In this document: in pieces, positions 7,516-15,961 of the stretch
Numbering within the stretch: position 1 is the stretch's first letter
Layout: the number at the start of each line of letters is the position of its first letter
Source: an uncultured Lachnospiraceae bacterium
GTDB taxonomy: Bacteria > Bacillota > Clostridia > Lachnospirales > Lachnospiraceae
Length of the DNA stretch: 47,320 nt
Assembly (NCBI GenBank): GCA_910578715.1
Contig: CAJTRL010000025.1
Span: forward strand, 1-47,320
Reading direction: 5' to 3'
Translations under genes and position numbers: made by a program
The notes under the pieces: model-generated
The model's database searches: none
Seen by the model: only the letters and a program-made list of their open reading frames with translations
What the model was told of the DNA's origin: nothing

Positions 7516-7550
7516 AAACGGTGCCTGGCACATTACCAGACACCGTTTTT
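7514..7550. terminator. Bidirectional intrinsic terminator
   Basis: AAAAACGGTG (7514-7523) pairs with CACCGTTTTT (7541-7550), with an inner CTGG/CCAG stem and a 7-base loop. T-runs flank it on both strands. It ends the minus-strand gene at 7587 and blocks plus-strand transcription leaving the invertible segment. Confidence 0.85.
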
Positions 7551-7586
7551 CTTTTACCGTTATTTTATTTTCCTTTTAATCCATTT

Positions 7587-8219
7587 CTAAACCGTCTCTC
7601 CTCCGGACGCGCCTTCCGCCCTCTCCGGAGCCGCTGCTCCATCTTCCGGCTGCACGCCGCCGGCCCCTGAAACGCGCTCCGCACCGCCTGAACTTCCCGA
7701 ACCGGATTTTCCATTCTCCTCTTCTTCCTCTTCCAGAAGCGAATCATATTTCTCCGGGTCTTCTTTCAGTTCCGCCATGCTTTTGACCCGCATATACATT
7801 TCGCTGTTAAATTCCATCAGAAATTTTTCATCCTGTGCCGGCACAATATCGCCGTTCAGAATCCTCCTTGCAATCTCCAGCGCCTTTGCCAAATCTCCAA
7901 AGCCCTCTCCCTGTTTTTCAGCGGCTTCTCTTGTATTTTCCAGCATTTCCTGGTACATTTGCTTTTCATTCTGCTCCCGGATGGACGCGTTCTCTTCCGC
8001 TTCTTCTTTTTGAACAAGCCCCTGTGCCGATATATCCACCGTTGCGCCGTCCGCCGTCTGGCGTATTTTGTCCTGTGTCCCCCCGGAACGTTCCGCTTTT
8101 CCAAACGCTGCTTTTCCCGGAACCGCCGCTCCCGGTCTGTGCCCGTAAATATCCGCTCCGTCCGGACGCTTCCTCTCCGCTTCTTTTACACCCGTTGTAT
8201 TCGTAATCCGCATTTCCAT
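7587..8219 (-). CDS. Hypothetical acidic protein
   Basis: A 210-residue soluble protein with no signal peptide or membrane helix. The first 75 residues are basic and low in complexity. Residues about 85-165 form the conserved-looking part, helical with KALEIARRILNGD, VPAQDEKFLMEFN and MYMRVKSM. The tail is a run of Glu followed by Gly/Ser/Ala-rich sequence, probably disordered. I recognise this as a Clostridia-type hypothetical protein but know no function. The ATG at 8217 or the third-codon ATG at 8211 could be the start; GGGGGG lies just upstream. The gene ends just before the bidirectional terminator, and it stands 100 bp downstream of the GGDEF gene on the same strand. Confidence 0.65.
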   Translation of the reverse strand: MEMRITNTTGVKEAERKRPDGADIYGHRPGAAVPGKAAFGKAERSGGTQDKIRQTADGATVDISAQGLVQKEEAEENASIREQNEKQMYQEMLENTREAAEKQGEGFGDLAKALEIARRILNGDIVPAQDEKFLMEFNSEMYMRVKSMAELKEDPEKYDSLLEEEEEENGKSGSGSSGGAERVSGAGGVQPEDGAAAPERAEGASGGETV

Positions 8220-8320
8220 CCCCCCGGCTGTATATTGGCCATGACATCGCTGCGTATTCCTGTGAAATACTCCGCTTTCCGCGCACGTTCCCGGATAAAA
8301 GAAATCATAACGGAAATGAT

Positions 8321-10270
8321 TTATCCAAGCCTTTGTTTCTTCCTCGCGCTCTTCTCCCGATACATTATCTCGTCGGCTTCCCGCACATAGTCGTCCAGCT
8401 CCTTACTGCTGCTCATATCCGTGTCAATGCTTCCGGCGCTGATGCTCAGCTCACAAGGCAGTTCCATCAGCCTTGCCTGCATACTGATTTCTTCCCGGAT
8501 ACGGCTTACCAGCTTTGCCACCTCTTCCCGCTCCATCCAGGGAAGCACTACCAGAAATTCATCTCCGCCCATGCGGATTGCGACCGCCTCTTCCGGACGG
8601 TAGCGCAGAATCGCTTCCGATGTGATTTTGATTGCCAGGTCGCCGCATTCATGGCCAAAAGTATCATTCATATATTTTAATCGGTCCATATCGATGAAAA
8701 GAATAGTCAGATTCTGGTTTTTTTCTTTCTTTTCCCAGAATATGCGGCAGGCCTGGTTCTGATAACCCAGCCGATTATACAGGCCCGTCATGGCGTCCCG
8801 CATGGAAATTTCCTCCAGTCCCCGATTAATACATTCCAGCCGTTTGTTCCGGTAAAAATTCTCCATACTGGTCATTATCGTGCTCAGCAGTTTATCCAGA
8901 TACCGCTTTTCCATCAGATAGGCCGAATTGACGATAACAATATACCCTACCGTATACTGGCTGAAATGAAAAGGCAGAAACAGATATTCACGGCCTCCCT
9001 TATCCGATTCCAATGTGGAAAAAAGTTCCTTCCGGTCTTTGGTTTCTATACGGACTTTTCCATCCTCCGGGCCAAGAAAAATTTTCTGCATCTTCTCCGG
9101 GTAACCGCTCACATGAAATCTCCCATTCCCGGACAGTCTGGCGATATCTTCCAGACAGTCTCCCGTTGTCTCATGGAAATTTTCTATATTTTCATCCAGC
9201 ATCAGATACATGTCCTCATAATGCAAAGAAGGAATCCCCGATAAAATTTTCTCATATATCTGATGCAGCGTCTTGCAATATAGAAGTTCATATTCCAGCA
9301 TTTTGATTTCTTCTTCGAAATCGGACTGCTCCGCTTCTTTCAGAATTTCCCGCCGGACATAATCCGCCAGGTCATTTCTTTCAGCCGTCCGACATCCGCA
9401 GCTGTCCCAAAAAACATCTTCCGTCTCCGTATACCAGCATTCGTCCACCTTTTCACCATTCCAGACGCGGTCAAAAAGCTCCATGCTTTTATCGGCCAGT
9501 ATATCCTGTTTCTGTCCGATTGTTGTAATGCGAGGGGAAAAATAAGAAGCCTTGTCAAAATTATCGAAACCCGTCACGATAAAATCCTCCGGCACGTTGA
9601 ATCCTTTTTCTTCCGCCGCTTTACAGACGCCCACCGCAATTTCATCGTTCGCGCAGACAACGGCCTCCGGCAGTTTTCCATGCGCCTCATATAATCTCAT
9701 AAAGCCCCGGTAACCGCTCCGGATTTCAAAACTTTCACAGTAAAACATCTCTTCCCCGCAAGGCATATTCTGCTCTTTCAGATAATCGACGAGCGCCTGC
9801 ATACGCAGCCTGTTTTCATAGTTATCTTTCGGGCCCATGATGAACCAGTATCTTCTGCACCGGTGGGTAACGAACGTATGCTCTATCATATGGCGCATCG
9901 CCGCATAATTATCGATTCCCACATAATAGAACCCTTCTATTTTGTTCGCAAGGGAAATCACCGGCTTTCCGGACTTTCTTGCCGTATTGACAATATATTC
10001 CCATGCCGCCGCACCGCAGCCGTAATGCTCCCGCTGGTGGATGCTGTTCAAATCCAGTATGATTCCGTCAAAATCCGCTAAATCGGGAAGATGATAGATA
10101 TTATATTCTCCGATATTATAATTTAAATCCAGCGTCCATGCGCCCGCGCTCCTGAAAATATAAAGGCTGATTTCCTCTTCCATTTCCCGGATTTTTTTCA
10201 TAAACCAGGCAACCCGCGTACTGGCAAAAGCGCGCTTTCCGGCTTCCATAATCATCGCAATCTTCTTCAT
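8321..10270 (-). CDS. Periplasmic-binding-like domain fused to GGDEF diguanylate cyclase
   Basis: About 649 residues from the ATG at 10268-10270, which has GGAAG six bases upstream; the longer frame to 10303 lacks a good site. Residues about 1-270 look like the sugar-binding domain of LacI-type regulators (YYVGIDNYAAMRHM, AVVCANDEIAVGV, VTGFDNFDKASYFSP, TTIGQ) but with no DNA-binding domain, signal peptide or membrane helix, so the protein is cytoplasmic. A middle helical/GAF-like region follows. The C-terminal GGDEF domain is intact (RMGGDEFLVV), with the expected DAMTGLYNRLGY start and FGHECGD motif. It should make c-di-GMP from GTP, probably in response to a small ligand. There is no EAL domain. 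An HD-GYP c-di-GMP phosphodiesterase is encoded at 28671-29738. Confidence 0.85.
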   Translation of the reverse strand: MKKIAMIMEAGKRAFASTRVAWFMKKIREMEEEISLYIFRSAGAWTLDLNYNIGEYNIYHLPDLADFDGIILDLNSIHQREHYGCGAAAWEYIVNTARKSGKPVISLANKIEGFYYVGIDNYAAMRHMIEHTFVTHRCRRYWFIMGPKDNYENRLRMQALVDYLKEQNMPCGEEMFYCESFEIRSGYRGFMRLYEAHGKLPEAVVCANDEIAVGVCKAAEEKGFNVPEDFIVTGFDNFDKASYFSPRITTIGQKQDILADKSMELFDRVWNGEKVDECWYTETEDVFWDSCGCRTAERNDLADYVRREILKEAEQSDFEEEIKMLEYELLYCKTLHQIYEKILSGIPSLHYEDMYLMLDENIENFHETTGDCLEDIARLSGNGRFHVSGYPEKMQKIFLGPEDGKVRIETKDRKELFSTLESDKGGREYLFLPFHFSQYTVGYIVIVNSAYLMEKRYLDKLLSTIMTSMENFYRNKRLECINRGLEEISMRDAMTGLYNRLGYQNQACRIFWEKKEKNQNLTILFIDMDRLKYMNDTFGHECGDLAIKITSEAILRYRPEEAVAIRMGGDEFLVVLPWMEREEVAKLVSRIREEISMQARLMELPCELSISAGSIDTDMSSSKELDDYVREADEIMYREKSARKKQRLG

Positions 10271-10303
10271 TCTTCCGTAACCTTCCCCGTTCCACGAATC
10301 CAT

Positions 10304-10353
10304 ACCATTCCGTGTTCTCTGCCCTGTGAGTCCGCACCATTCCGTGTTCTCTG
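10304..10353. repeat. 18-bp direct repeat, 32-bp period
   Basis: ACCATTCCGTGTTCTCTG occurs at 10304-10321 and again at 10336-10353, in the gap between the cupin gene and the GGDEF gene. It is one of four short intergenic duplications in this stretch. Confidence 0.8.
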
Positions 10354-10452
10354 TCCTTCTGCGCCATTCTATCCTCTATACCTTACAAACGCTGCGGACA
10401 TTCCATCGTTTTGCTTTTCGCTGTTCCGTACTCCTTATTCTTCTTTCGCCTG

Positions 10453-10794
10453 TCAGACAAACTCTTCCCGCATCGGCGCGAAAATATCGACCAGAATCCC
10501 CGCTTCCAGGCAGACGCATCCATGCTCTATTCCGTCTTTCTTTAACAGACTGTCTCCTGCACTCACCACTTTTTTCTCTTCCCCTATCGTAAATTCAAAT
10601 TTCCCGGATGCGATATAGGTAATCTGCGTATGGGGGTGATGATGCAGCGCGCCCACAGCCCCTTTTTCAAAATGATTCTCCACACACATGACTTCGTCGG
10701 TATAGCTTAAAATTTTCCGCTTAACGCCCTCCCCGCAAATTTCAAAGTCGATGTCCTTGTTAAAATTCCATACGTTATTTTTTTCTGTTTTCAT
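10453..10794 (-). CDS. kdgF: KdgF-like cupin
   Basis: A 113-residue single-domain cupin. The metal-binding motif is GALHHHPHTQITYIASG with the downstream GDSLLKKDGIEHGCV strand, and the C-terminus is DIFAPMREEFV, very like KdgF. KdgF proteins convert 4,5-unsaturated uronates, released from pectin or alginate, into the linear keturonate. The start has AGAAAGGGAG upstream. It is the last gene of the TRAP/MFS operon on the minus strand, 93 bp after the MFS gene. This supports a uronate or oligouronate substrate for the whole set. Other cupin functions cannot be excluded from sequence alone. Confidence 0.75.
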   Translation of the reverse strand: MKTEKNNVWNFNKDIDFEICGEGVKRKILSYTDEVMCVENHFEKGAVGALHHHPHTQITYIASGKFEFTIGEEKKVVSAGDSLLKKDGIEHGCVCLEAGILVDIFAPMREEFV

Positions 10795-10887
10795 GATTAC
10801 TCCCTTTCTGCCGCTTTACGGCGTTTCCGTTGTTGTCAGTCCCTGCCTTCCGGTTCCGTTATCCGCTCCGCCCCGTATATTCCGGCG

Positions 10888-12147
10888 TCACATCTCGTCC
10901 TTTCCATCACTGGCATACTTCGACGCATACCTTGTCAGCGTCAGGATGGCAATCATATCCACGACGAGCACCACCGCAATGGAACTCATTCCATAGAAAA
11001 TGCCCGCCGTCTCCGCGATTTTACCGATAATCGTCGGCATCAGGATGGAGCCGAGGCTGGCTGAGGTGAGAATGAAACTCCATGCCATTTTATAACGCTG
11101 TATCAGAATCCCCGTAAAAGATACGGTCGTCGGATAGATGCCCGCCATGCTGTACCCAAAGCCCATGATACCGAACAAAATCAGCCCTGTACTCTTGCTC
11201 ACGATGAGAATGAAGAAAAAGACTAACAGCCCCACGCCCATGACGGGCAGAATCTTCTCTTTCTTCACTTTCGTGGAAAGCCAGGCCGCCGTCAGCCGTC
11301 CGAGCAGTATCATAACCCACAGGACGCTCGCCGTTATCTGAGAAAGCGTCGGACCAAGCAGCCCGGTATCTTTAAAATAGGTAATCATCCAGCCGATAAC
11401 GCCTTGTTCCGCACAGAGATAAAAGAACAGCACCGCAATGCTCATATAAAAAAGCGGTTCTTTCAAAAAGCCAAAATTCTTTTCCTTTTTATCCGTTTTG
11501 GCTTCGGCCTTTTCTTCCGTCGGCATCAGCGCATACAGACTGAAACTTAAAACACCCATCGCCAGCATAAAATAACAGGCGTATATCCATCTTCCGCCGT
11601 CGTTCATAGTAAGTAAGGTCAGCAGAATCGGAAACAGAAAAGCGCCCACGGAAAACATGGCGTGCAGACCGTTGATAATCCACGCCTTGCCGGGCGCGAG
11701 GCTGTTGATGGACGCGTTACAGAAATTGCTGGTAGCGCCCCGTGCCAGCCCGGTCATAAAAAAGGCCAATGCAATCATAACCGGACTCTTTCCGAACAGA
11801 ATCATCAGATAAGCGATTGCAAAGAAAGAATTGAACAGCAGAATGCTCTTTTTCTTTCCAATCAGCGCCGGCAGCGCTCCCGCCGCGAAACTGGAAAACA
11901 AATTTCCGACCGAATGCAGGCTTACTATCATGCCGCAGAAAGCATAGGTCAGTCCGTTTGCATCCCTGATAAACGGTAGCAGTGAGCCAATTGACAAAGC
12001 CAGCATCCCGTTGATGATAAATACCGCATAGTTCAGATAAAACTGTTTGTTTTTCTCTCGATTTCCAAATATATCCACTTTAAAATATCCTCTCTTTTCC
12101 TCTTCATCCCGTTTGTCCGCTCGGGTTTTCCTTATATTTTTCACCAT
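10888..12147 (-). CDS. MFS transporter
   Basis: A carrier of up to 419 residues with about 12 hydrophobic helices in two halves and an MFS-like loop after helix 2 (GALPALIGKKK). The GLHAMFSVGAFLFP segment resembles the sugar and sugar-acid branch of MFS. The ATG at 12147 gives a 23-residue hydrophilic extension with a poor ribosome site. A GTG at 12078 (start VDIFGNREKNKQFY) has GAGAGG nine bases upstream and puts helix 1 at the usual position, so it may be the true start. The gene lies between a DctP-type protein and the KdgF-like cupin. Import of a sugar acid alongside the TRAP system is plausible, but direction and substrate are unproven. Confidence 0.8.
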   Translation of the reverse strand: MVKNIRKTRADKRDEEEKRGYFKVDIFGNREKNKQFYLNYAVFIINGMLALSIGSLLPFIRDANGLTYAFCGMIVSLHSVGNLFSSFAAGALPALIGKKKSILLFNSFFAIAYLMILFGKSPVMIALAFFMTGLARGATSNFCNASINSLAPGKAWIINGLHAMFSVGAFLFPILLTLLTMNDGGRWIYACYFMLAMGVLSFSLYALMPTEEKAEAKTDKKEKNFGFLKEPLFYMSIAVLFFYLCAEQGVIGWMITYFKDTGLLGPTLSQITASVLWVMILLGRLTAAWLSTKVKKEKILPVMGVGLLVFFFILIVSKSTGLILFGIMGFGYSMAGIYPTTVSFTGILIQRYKMAWSFILTSASLGSILMPTIIGKIAETAGIFYGMSSIAVVLVVDMIAILTLTRYASKYASDGKDEM

Positions 12148-12211
12148 CTATCCGCTTCTGCTCTTCCCCACGCTTCCCCATCTATCCGCTTCCGCACTTC
12201 CTTGCACTTCC
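12144..12211. repeat. Imperfect 34-bp tandem duplication
   Basis: The unit beginning CCATCTATCCGCTTC occurs at 12144-12177 and again at 12178-12211, in the gap between the MFS gene and the DctP-type gene. It is the same kind of structure as the other intergenic duplications of this operon. Confidence 0.6.
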
Positions 12212-12215
12212 ACCA

Positions 12216-13268
12216 TCAGTCTGTCCCGGCTTCCGCGCCGCCTTCCGCCAGAATGCGCTCTATCATATCCATCTGGCCGCCGCAGTATTTCTCATAAACA
12301 CCCTGTACCGCCGTCTGAAAACGTTTCTTTTCCTCCGCAGACAGTTCGATGGCCTGGGCGCCCCGCAAAAGAGCCGTCTGTTTTGATGCGTTTTCCCGTT
12401 CCTCCCACAACGCCCTCTCATACAGTGCGGATTCCCTGGCGCATTCCAGAATGATATTCCGGTCTTCCTCCGACAGTTTTTCCCATGTTTTCCCGGAGCA
12501 TATCTGCATTTCCGGCACGCGGGTATGCTCGTCCACCGTATAATATTTGGCCACCTCATCATGTTTCATGGATTCATAAGACGGCCAGTTATTCTCCGCA
12601 CCATCCACAATCCCCCGCTCAATACCCGAATAAACATCCGCATAGCCGAGTTTTACGGCGTTCGCTCCGAGCGCTTCCACCATATCCGCCATCATTTCCG
12701 ATTCCTGTACCCGGATGCGCATTCCTTCCATATCCTCCAGACAGGTAATCGGCCTATTCGCCGTATAAAAATTTCTCGCTCCCGCATCATACCAGCTCAG
12801 ACCGACCAGACTGTATTCATCCGCCTTTGTGAGAAACTCATCGCCGATTTCGCCATCCAGCACCCGCCACATATGGGCCGAATCCGTATACAGATAAGGA
12901 AGCTGAAGCACGTTCATTTCCGGTATATACTCCGCAAGCTGTGACAGGGAAACTCTGGCAAAATCAATCCCTCCATATTTCATCTGGCGGATGATTTCTC
13001 CCTCTACCCCTTTCACACCTTCCGCATACACGAGAATCCGAATCCGCCCGTCCGTCCGCTCTTCCACCATCTCGGCAAATCTGACAGCCCCCAGTGTCGT
13101 CGGATAATCCCACGCCTGATTTTCGGCATAGGAAAAAACATACTCCGGCACGGTTTCCATCCGCTGGCCGGAAGGCTGCAGCCAGATAACCAGCGCCATC
13201 AGAATAACAGCCAGAACAAAGATTCCCCGTATTCTGTTTTTCTTCCTTCCTCCGCTCTTCTGTTCCAT
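12216..13268 (-). CDS. Membrane-anchored TRAP-type solute-binding protein
   Basis: A 350-residue DctP-family protein. It has an uncleaved-looking N-terminal membrane helix (residues about 14-31) after a basic segment and no lipobox cysteine. The rest is a DctP fold with the family hallmarks RFAEMVEERTDGRI, the GMRIRVQESEMM strand with the ligand-pairing arginine, LGYADVYSGIERGIVDGAENN and WEKLSEEDRNII. It is a second binding protein in the same operon as 18555-19682, and no additional DctQM pair accompanies it. It sits right after the YesMN kinase and regulator genes. A likely role is extracellular sensing for the kinase rather than transport, which is inference. GAGGTG supports the start. 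Confidence 0.85.
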   Translation of the reverse strand: MEQKSGGRKKNRIRGIFVLAVILMALVIWLQPSGQRMETVPEYVFSYAENQAWDYPTTLGAVRFAEMVEERTDGRIRILVYAEGVKGVEGEIIRQMKYGGIDFARVSLSQLAEYIPEMNVLQLPYLYTDSAHMWRVLDGEIGDEFLTKADEYSLVGLSWYDAGARNFYTANRPITCLEDMEGMRIRVQESEMMADMVEALGANAVKLGYADVYSGIERGIVDGAENNWPSYESMKHDEVAKYYTVDEHTRVPEMQICSGKTWEKLSEEDRNIILECARESALYERALWEERENASKQTALLRGAQAIELSAEEKKRFQTAVQGVYEKYCGGQMDMIERILAEGGAEAGTD

Positions 13269-13294
13269 ATACGCACCTCTTGTCCACTATTCCG

Positions 13295-13370
13295 GTCATC
13301 CTTCAACATTCCGAAACCGTTCCTCTTTGCCAGTCATCCCTCCACATCCCGAAACCGTTCCTCTTTTCAA
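13295..13370. repeat. 38-bp tandem duplication
   Basis: The unit GTCATCC...CCGAAACCGTTCCTCTTT occurs at 13295-13332 and 13333-13370, spanning the gap between the regulator gene and the DctP-type gene. Its last bases overlap the regulator stop codon. Confidence 0.7.
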
Positions 13371-14179
13371 TCCTCCCCGTCCGGCTGCTTCTGCTTTCTC
13401 TGGAGCGCTATGCCGCGGTAATCGCTGGGTGTCATCCCGGTCAGCCGTTTGAATACTTTGGCAAAATAATTGGCGTCCCGGTAACCCACTTCCGAGCTGA
13501 TTTCCTTGATATTGCGCACCGCATCGTCGAGCATCTTTTTGGCCTTTTCAATGCGAAGCTCATTCAGATAAACGATGAAACTCCTGTTAAAATATTTTTT
13601 AAAAATTTTACAGAAATAAGCGTCCGAATAACGCATCGCCCCCGCCACATCCTGTAAAGAAAGGTCATCTTTGTAATGCTGTGCTATATAGCGGCGAATT
13701 TCTTCCGCCACAACGTTCATTCTGACTTCTTCCGAAGGAGCACCGTCCAGAATCTCTCTTTTCTCCTCTTCGATGGTCCGCTCCGAAATCTTTCTGCGTT
13801 CTCCCTCGTCCGCAATCCGGAAGGCTTCCTCCAGTACGACAGTCAATTCTTCGTCGCTGCCCGGCTTTAACAGGTATTCCAGCGCTTTCACGGAAATGGC
13901 CTTTTTGGCATAGTTAAATTCATCAAAAGCCGTCAGAAAAATAATGCTGCAGTCCCGGTCCGCGTTCCTGATACGCTCGGCCGCATCCAGTCCGTTCATC
14001 CCCGGCATTTCAATATCAATCAGTACGATATCACATTTTTCCCGTTCGAAGATTTCCAGCGCCTCTCTGCCGTTCTCGGCCTGAAACACCTCCGTCTGCC
14101 CCGGAAAAAACTCCTGTATTTTTTTCGATATGACTTTCCGCTCTATCGGCTCATCATCAGCAATCAAAATCCGATACAT
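13367..14179 (-). CDS. YesN-type response regulator with AraC DNA-binding domain
   Basis: A 270-residue protein. The receiver domain (residues 1-120) has the acidic pair in ADDEP, the phosphorylated Asp in DIVLIDIEMPG, the Thr in FLTAF and the Lys in LLKPG. A linker and an AraC-type two-helix-turn-helix domain follow (about 165-262; ISSEVGYRDANYFAKVFKRLTGMTPSDYR). AGGGAGG precedes the start. It is paired with the YesM-type kinase encoded just upstream, and it probably activates the operon promoter near 19725 in response to the solute. Confidence 0.92.
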   Translation of the reverse strand: MYRILIADDEPIERKVISKKIQEFFPGQTEVFQAENGREALEIFEREKCDIVLIDIEMPGMNGLDAAERIRNADRDCSIIFLTAFDEFNYAKKAISVKALEYLLKPGSDEELTVVLEEAFRIADEGERRKISERTIEEEKREILDGAPSEEVRMNVVAEEIRRYIAQHYKDDLSLQDVAGAMRYSDAYFCKIFKKYFNRSFIVYLNELRIEKAKKMLDDAVRNIKEISSEVGYRDANYFAKVFKRLTGMTPSDYRGIALQRKQKQPDGED

Positions 14180-14193
14180 AAGGTCTGTTTCCT

Positions 14194-14301
14194 CCCTGAT
14201 ACTTCCGCATCCGTTCCCGCCTGCTTCTTTCCCTGATGCTTCCCGCTCCGTTCCCGCCTGCTTCTTTCCCTGATGCTTCCCGCATCCGTTCCGTCTTTTT
14301 T
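14194..14301. repeat. 37-bp tandem repeat, almost three copies
   Basis: The unit CCCTGATGCTTCC...CCTGCTTCTTT is at 14194-14230 and 14231-14267, with a partial third copy to about 14301. It fills most of the gap between the kinase and regulator genes. Confidence 0.75.
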
Positions 14302-14362
14302 CGAGCAGCTTTTTAAATTCCGGCTAAACGGCGCTTCACAATCTGAGAATCCGGACGGTCCT

Positions 14363-15853
14363 CTATATCTCCAGATAAGGAATCCGAATCCGTACAACCG
14401 TTCCCACATTCTTTTTGCTGAAAATATCCATACGGCCGTTTTCATACATCGCATAAATCCTCCGGTAAATATTCCCGATTCCGATGCCCCGCCGTTTGTC
14501 ATTCTTATCGTCCAGACATTCTTTCAGCGCCGCAAGCTCCGTCCCGGTCATACCGACGCCCGTATCTGTAACCGTAATAAAAAGAAAATCCGATTCTTTC
14601 CAGACGCGTATCAGTACCCTTCCGCCTTCCTCTTTTGAAGAAAGGCCGTGAATAACCGCGTTTTCCACAAGCGGCTGAAAGGTAAATGCCGGTACGATGG
14701 CCCGCTTTCTGTCGGCCAGACAGTCAATGGAAAACCGGATACGGCTGCCAAAACGCATCTGCTGTAAATAAATATAATCCTGAACGACCGTCAATTCCCA
14801 GTCCAGTATCACTTCTCTCTCCGATGTTTTCAAGTTATATCGGAACAGGGAGCTTAACGACATAATCATCTTTTCAGTCGTTTCTGCGGATTCCAGATTC
14901 GCCATGCCGCCGATAACATTCAGCGTGTTAAACAGAAAATGTGGATTAATCTGACTTTTCAGCAGGTCTAACTGCATCGCCTCCAGCTGCTTTTCCATTT
15001 CCAGCCGTTCCATTTCTTCCTGATGAAGCAAATCCAGCGTTTTCCTTTTTTCTTCCAGAATCAGGATATATTCCCGCGTGGCGTATTTCATCTTATTGAA
15101 CGCCCCCGCCAGTTCCCCGATTTCGTCTTTATTCTCCACGACTACATCTTCCGCCTGAAAATCGTTGGCGGCAATTCTTTTTGACACCTTCACAAGCTGT
15201 AAGACAGGCAGCACAATGTCACGGTTTAAGATTTCCGCCAGTTTCAGCATAACGCCAAAAAGCAGAATGCCCGCCAGCACAATGACAAATGGAACCCGCA
15301 CGACATTGGGGACTCTTCTCTGATAAAGGGTATTCCCGGCGTCCAGCGTCTCTATCAGCAGATTGCTCGCATATTGCTGCAAGTATTCCTGCATCTCGTA
15401 TACTTCATACAAAAGGCCGATATCTTCTCTTCCGCTTCTTCGCAAAGCCAGCATTTCATCCCTTGCCGCCTGGTATACTTCATAGCTGTTATAGATGGAC
15501 CAGGTCTGGGCATACCGCTCATCGCCGAGCAGCCGGTAATCGAAGGACAGACTATTGATTGCCGCTTCCGTCCGCTGCATGGTTTTAGCCAGTTCTTCTT
15601 CTGAAATGCTCGAATAGCCCCTCATATACTGCTCGAACACTTCGCTTTCCCCGGCCAGCGCATTGACCGCCTCTTCGCTCTTCGCATTTTCTTCCAGAAT
15701 TTCCCGGAAATCAAAGAGGGAAAACTTTGCCACCCAGATATTAAAGATAACGGAAAGAAATATCATCAAAAACACCAGCCCCGTGAACACGAGCAGTTTA
15801 TTCTTTATCGCCAGTGACTGCCACAACTGTATGATTCTGCTTTTTAACCGCAT
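14363..15853 (-). CDS. YesM-type sensor histidine kinase
   Basis: A 496-residue membrane kinase. The N-terminal membrane helix (about 20-40) is followed by an extracytoplasmic helical sensor, a second helix near residues 185-205, a HAMP linker (LVKVSKRIAANDFQ) and a coiled coil. The phosphoacceptor motif is LLKSQINPHFLFNTLN. The ATP-binding part has PLVENAVIHGLS and DTGVGM. This is the standard LytS/YesM layout that pairs with AraC-type regulators. It lies in an operon with the TRAP genes; the DctP-like protein encoded two genes downstream is a candidate co-sensor. The start at 15853 has only a GGCGGCGG stretch upstream. Confidence 0.92.
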   Translation of the reverse strand: MRLKSRIIQLWQSLAIKNKLLVFTGLVFLMIFLSVIFNIWVAKFSLFDFREILEENAKSEEAVNALAGESEVFEQYMRGYSSISEEELAKTMQRTEAAINSLSFDYRLLGDERYAQTWSIYNSYEVYQAARDEMLALRRSGREDIGLLYEVYEMQEYLQQYASNLLIETLDAGNTLYQRRVPNVVRVPFVIVLAGILLFGVMLKLAEILNRDIVLPVLQLVKVSKRIAANDFQAEDVVVENKDEIGELAGAFNKMKYATREYILILEEKRKTLDLLHQEEMERLEMEKQLEAMQLDLLKSQINPHFLFNTLNVIGGMANLESAETTEKMIMSLSSLFRYNLKTSEREVILDWELTVVQDYIYLQQMRFGSRIRFSIDCLADRKRAIVPAFTFQPLVENAVIHGLSSKEEGGRVLIRVWKESDFLFITVTDTGVGMTGTELAALKECLDDKNDKRRGIGIGNIYRRIYAMYENGRMDIFSKKNVGTVVRIRIPYLEI

Positions 15854-15881
15854 CCGCCGCCAATCACCATGCCTTTCCCTT

Positions 15882-15957
15882 GTTCCGCGGCATTTGCCGC
15901 GGAACGCGCTGATTCAGTTCAGGCGCAGCGCCGTAATTCTTTTACAGCTCTGCGCCT
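15882..15957. promoter_or_regulatory. Two strong hairpins between the YcxB-like and kinase genes
   Basis: GTTCCGCGGCA-TT-TGCCGCGGAAC (15882-15905) is a perfect 11-bp hairpin, and AGGCGCAG (15921-15928) pairs with CTGCGCCT (15950-15957). On the minus strand they lie between the transport and regulatory genes of the operon and could reduce read-through or protect the upstream mRNA. Confidence 0.55.
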
Positions 15958-15961
15958 GTTC

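Noticed and set aside
7524..7535. Possible target of the putative guide (shared GGCACATT)
   Set aside because: Only about eight to nine bases match and they lie in a terminator stem; this is within chance for a window of this size.
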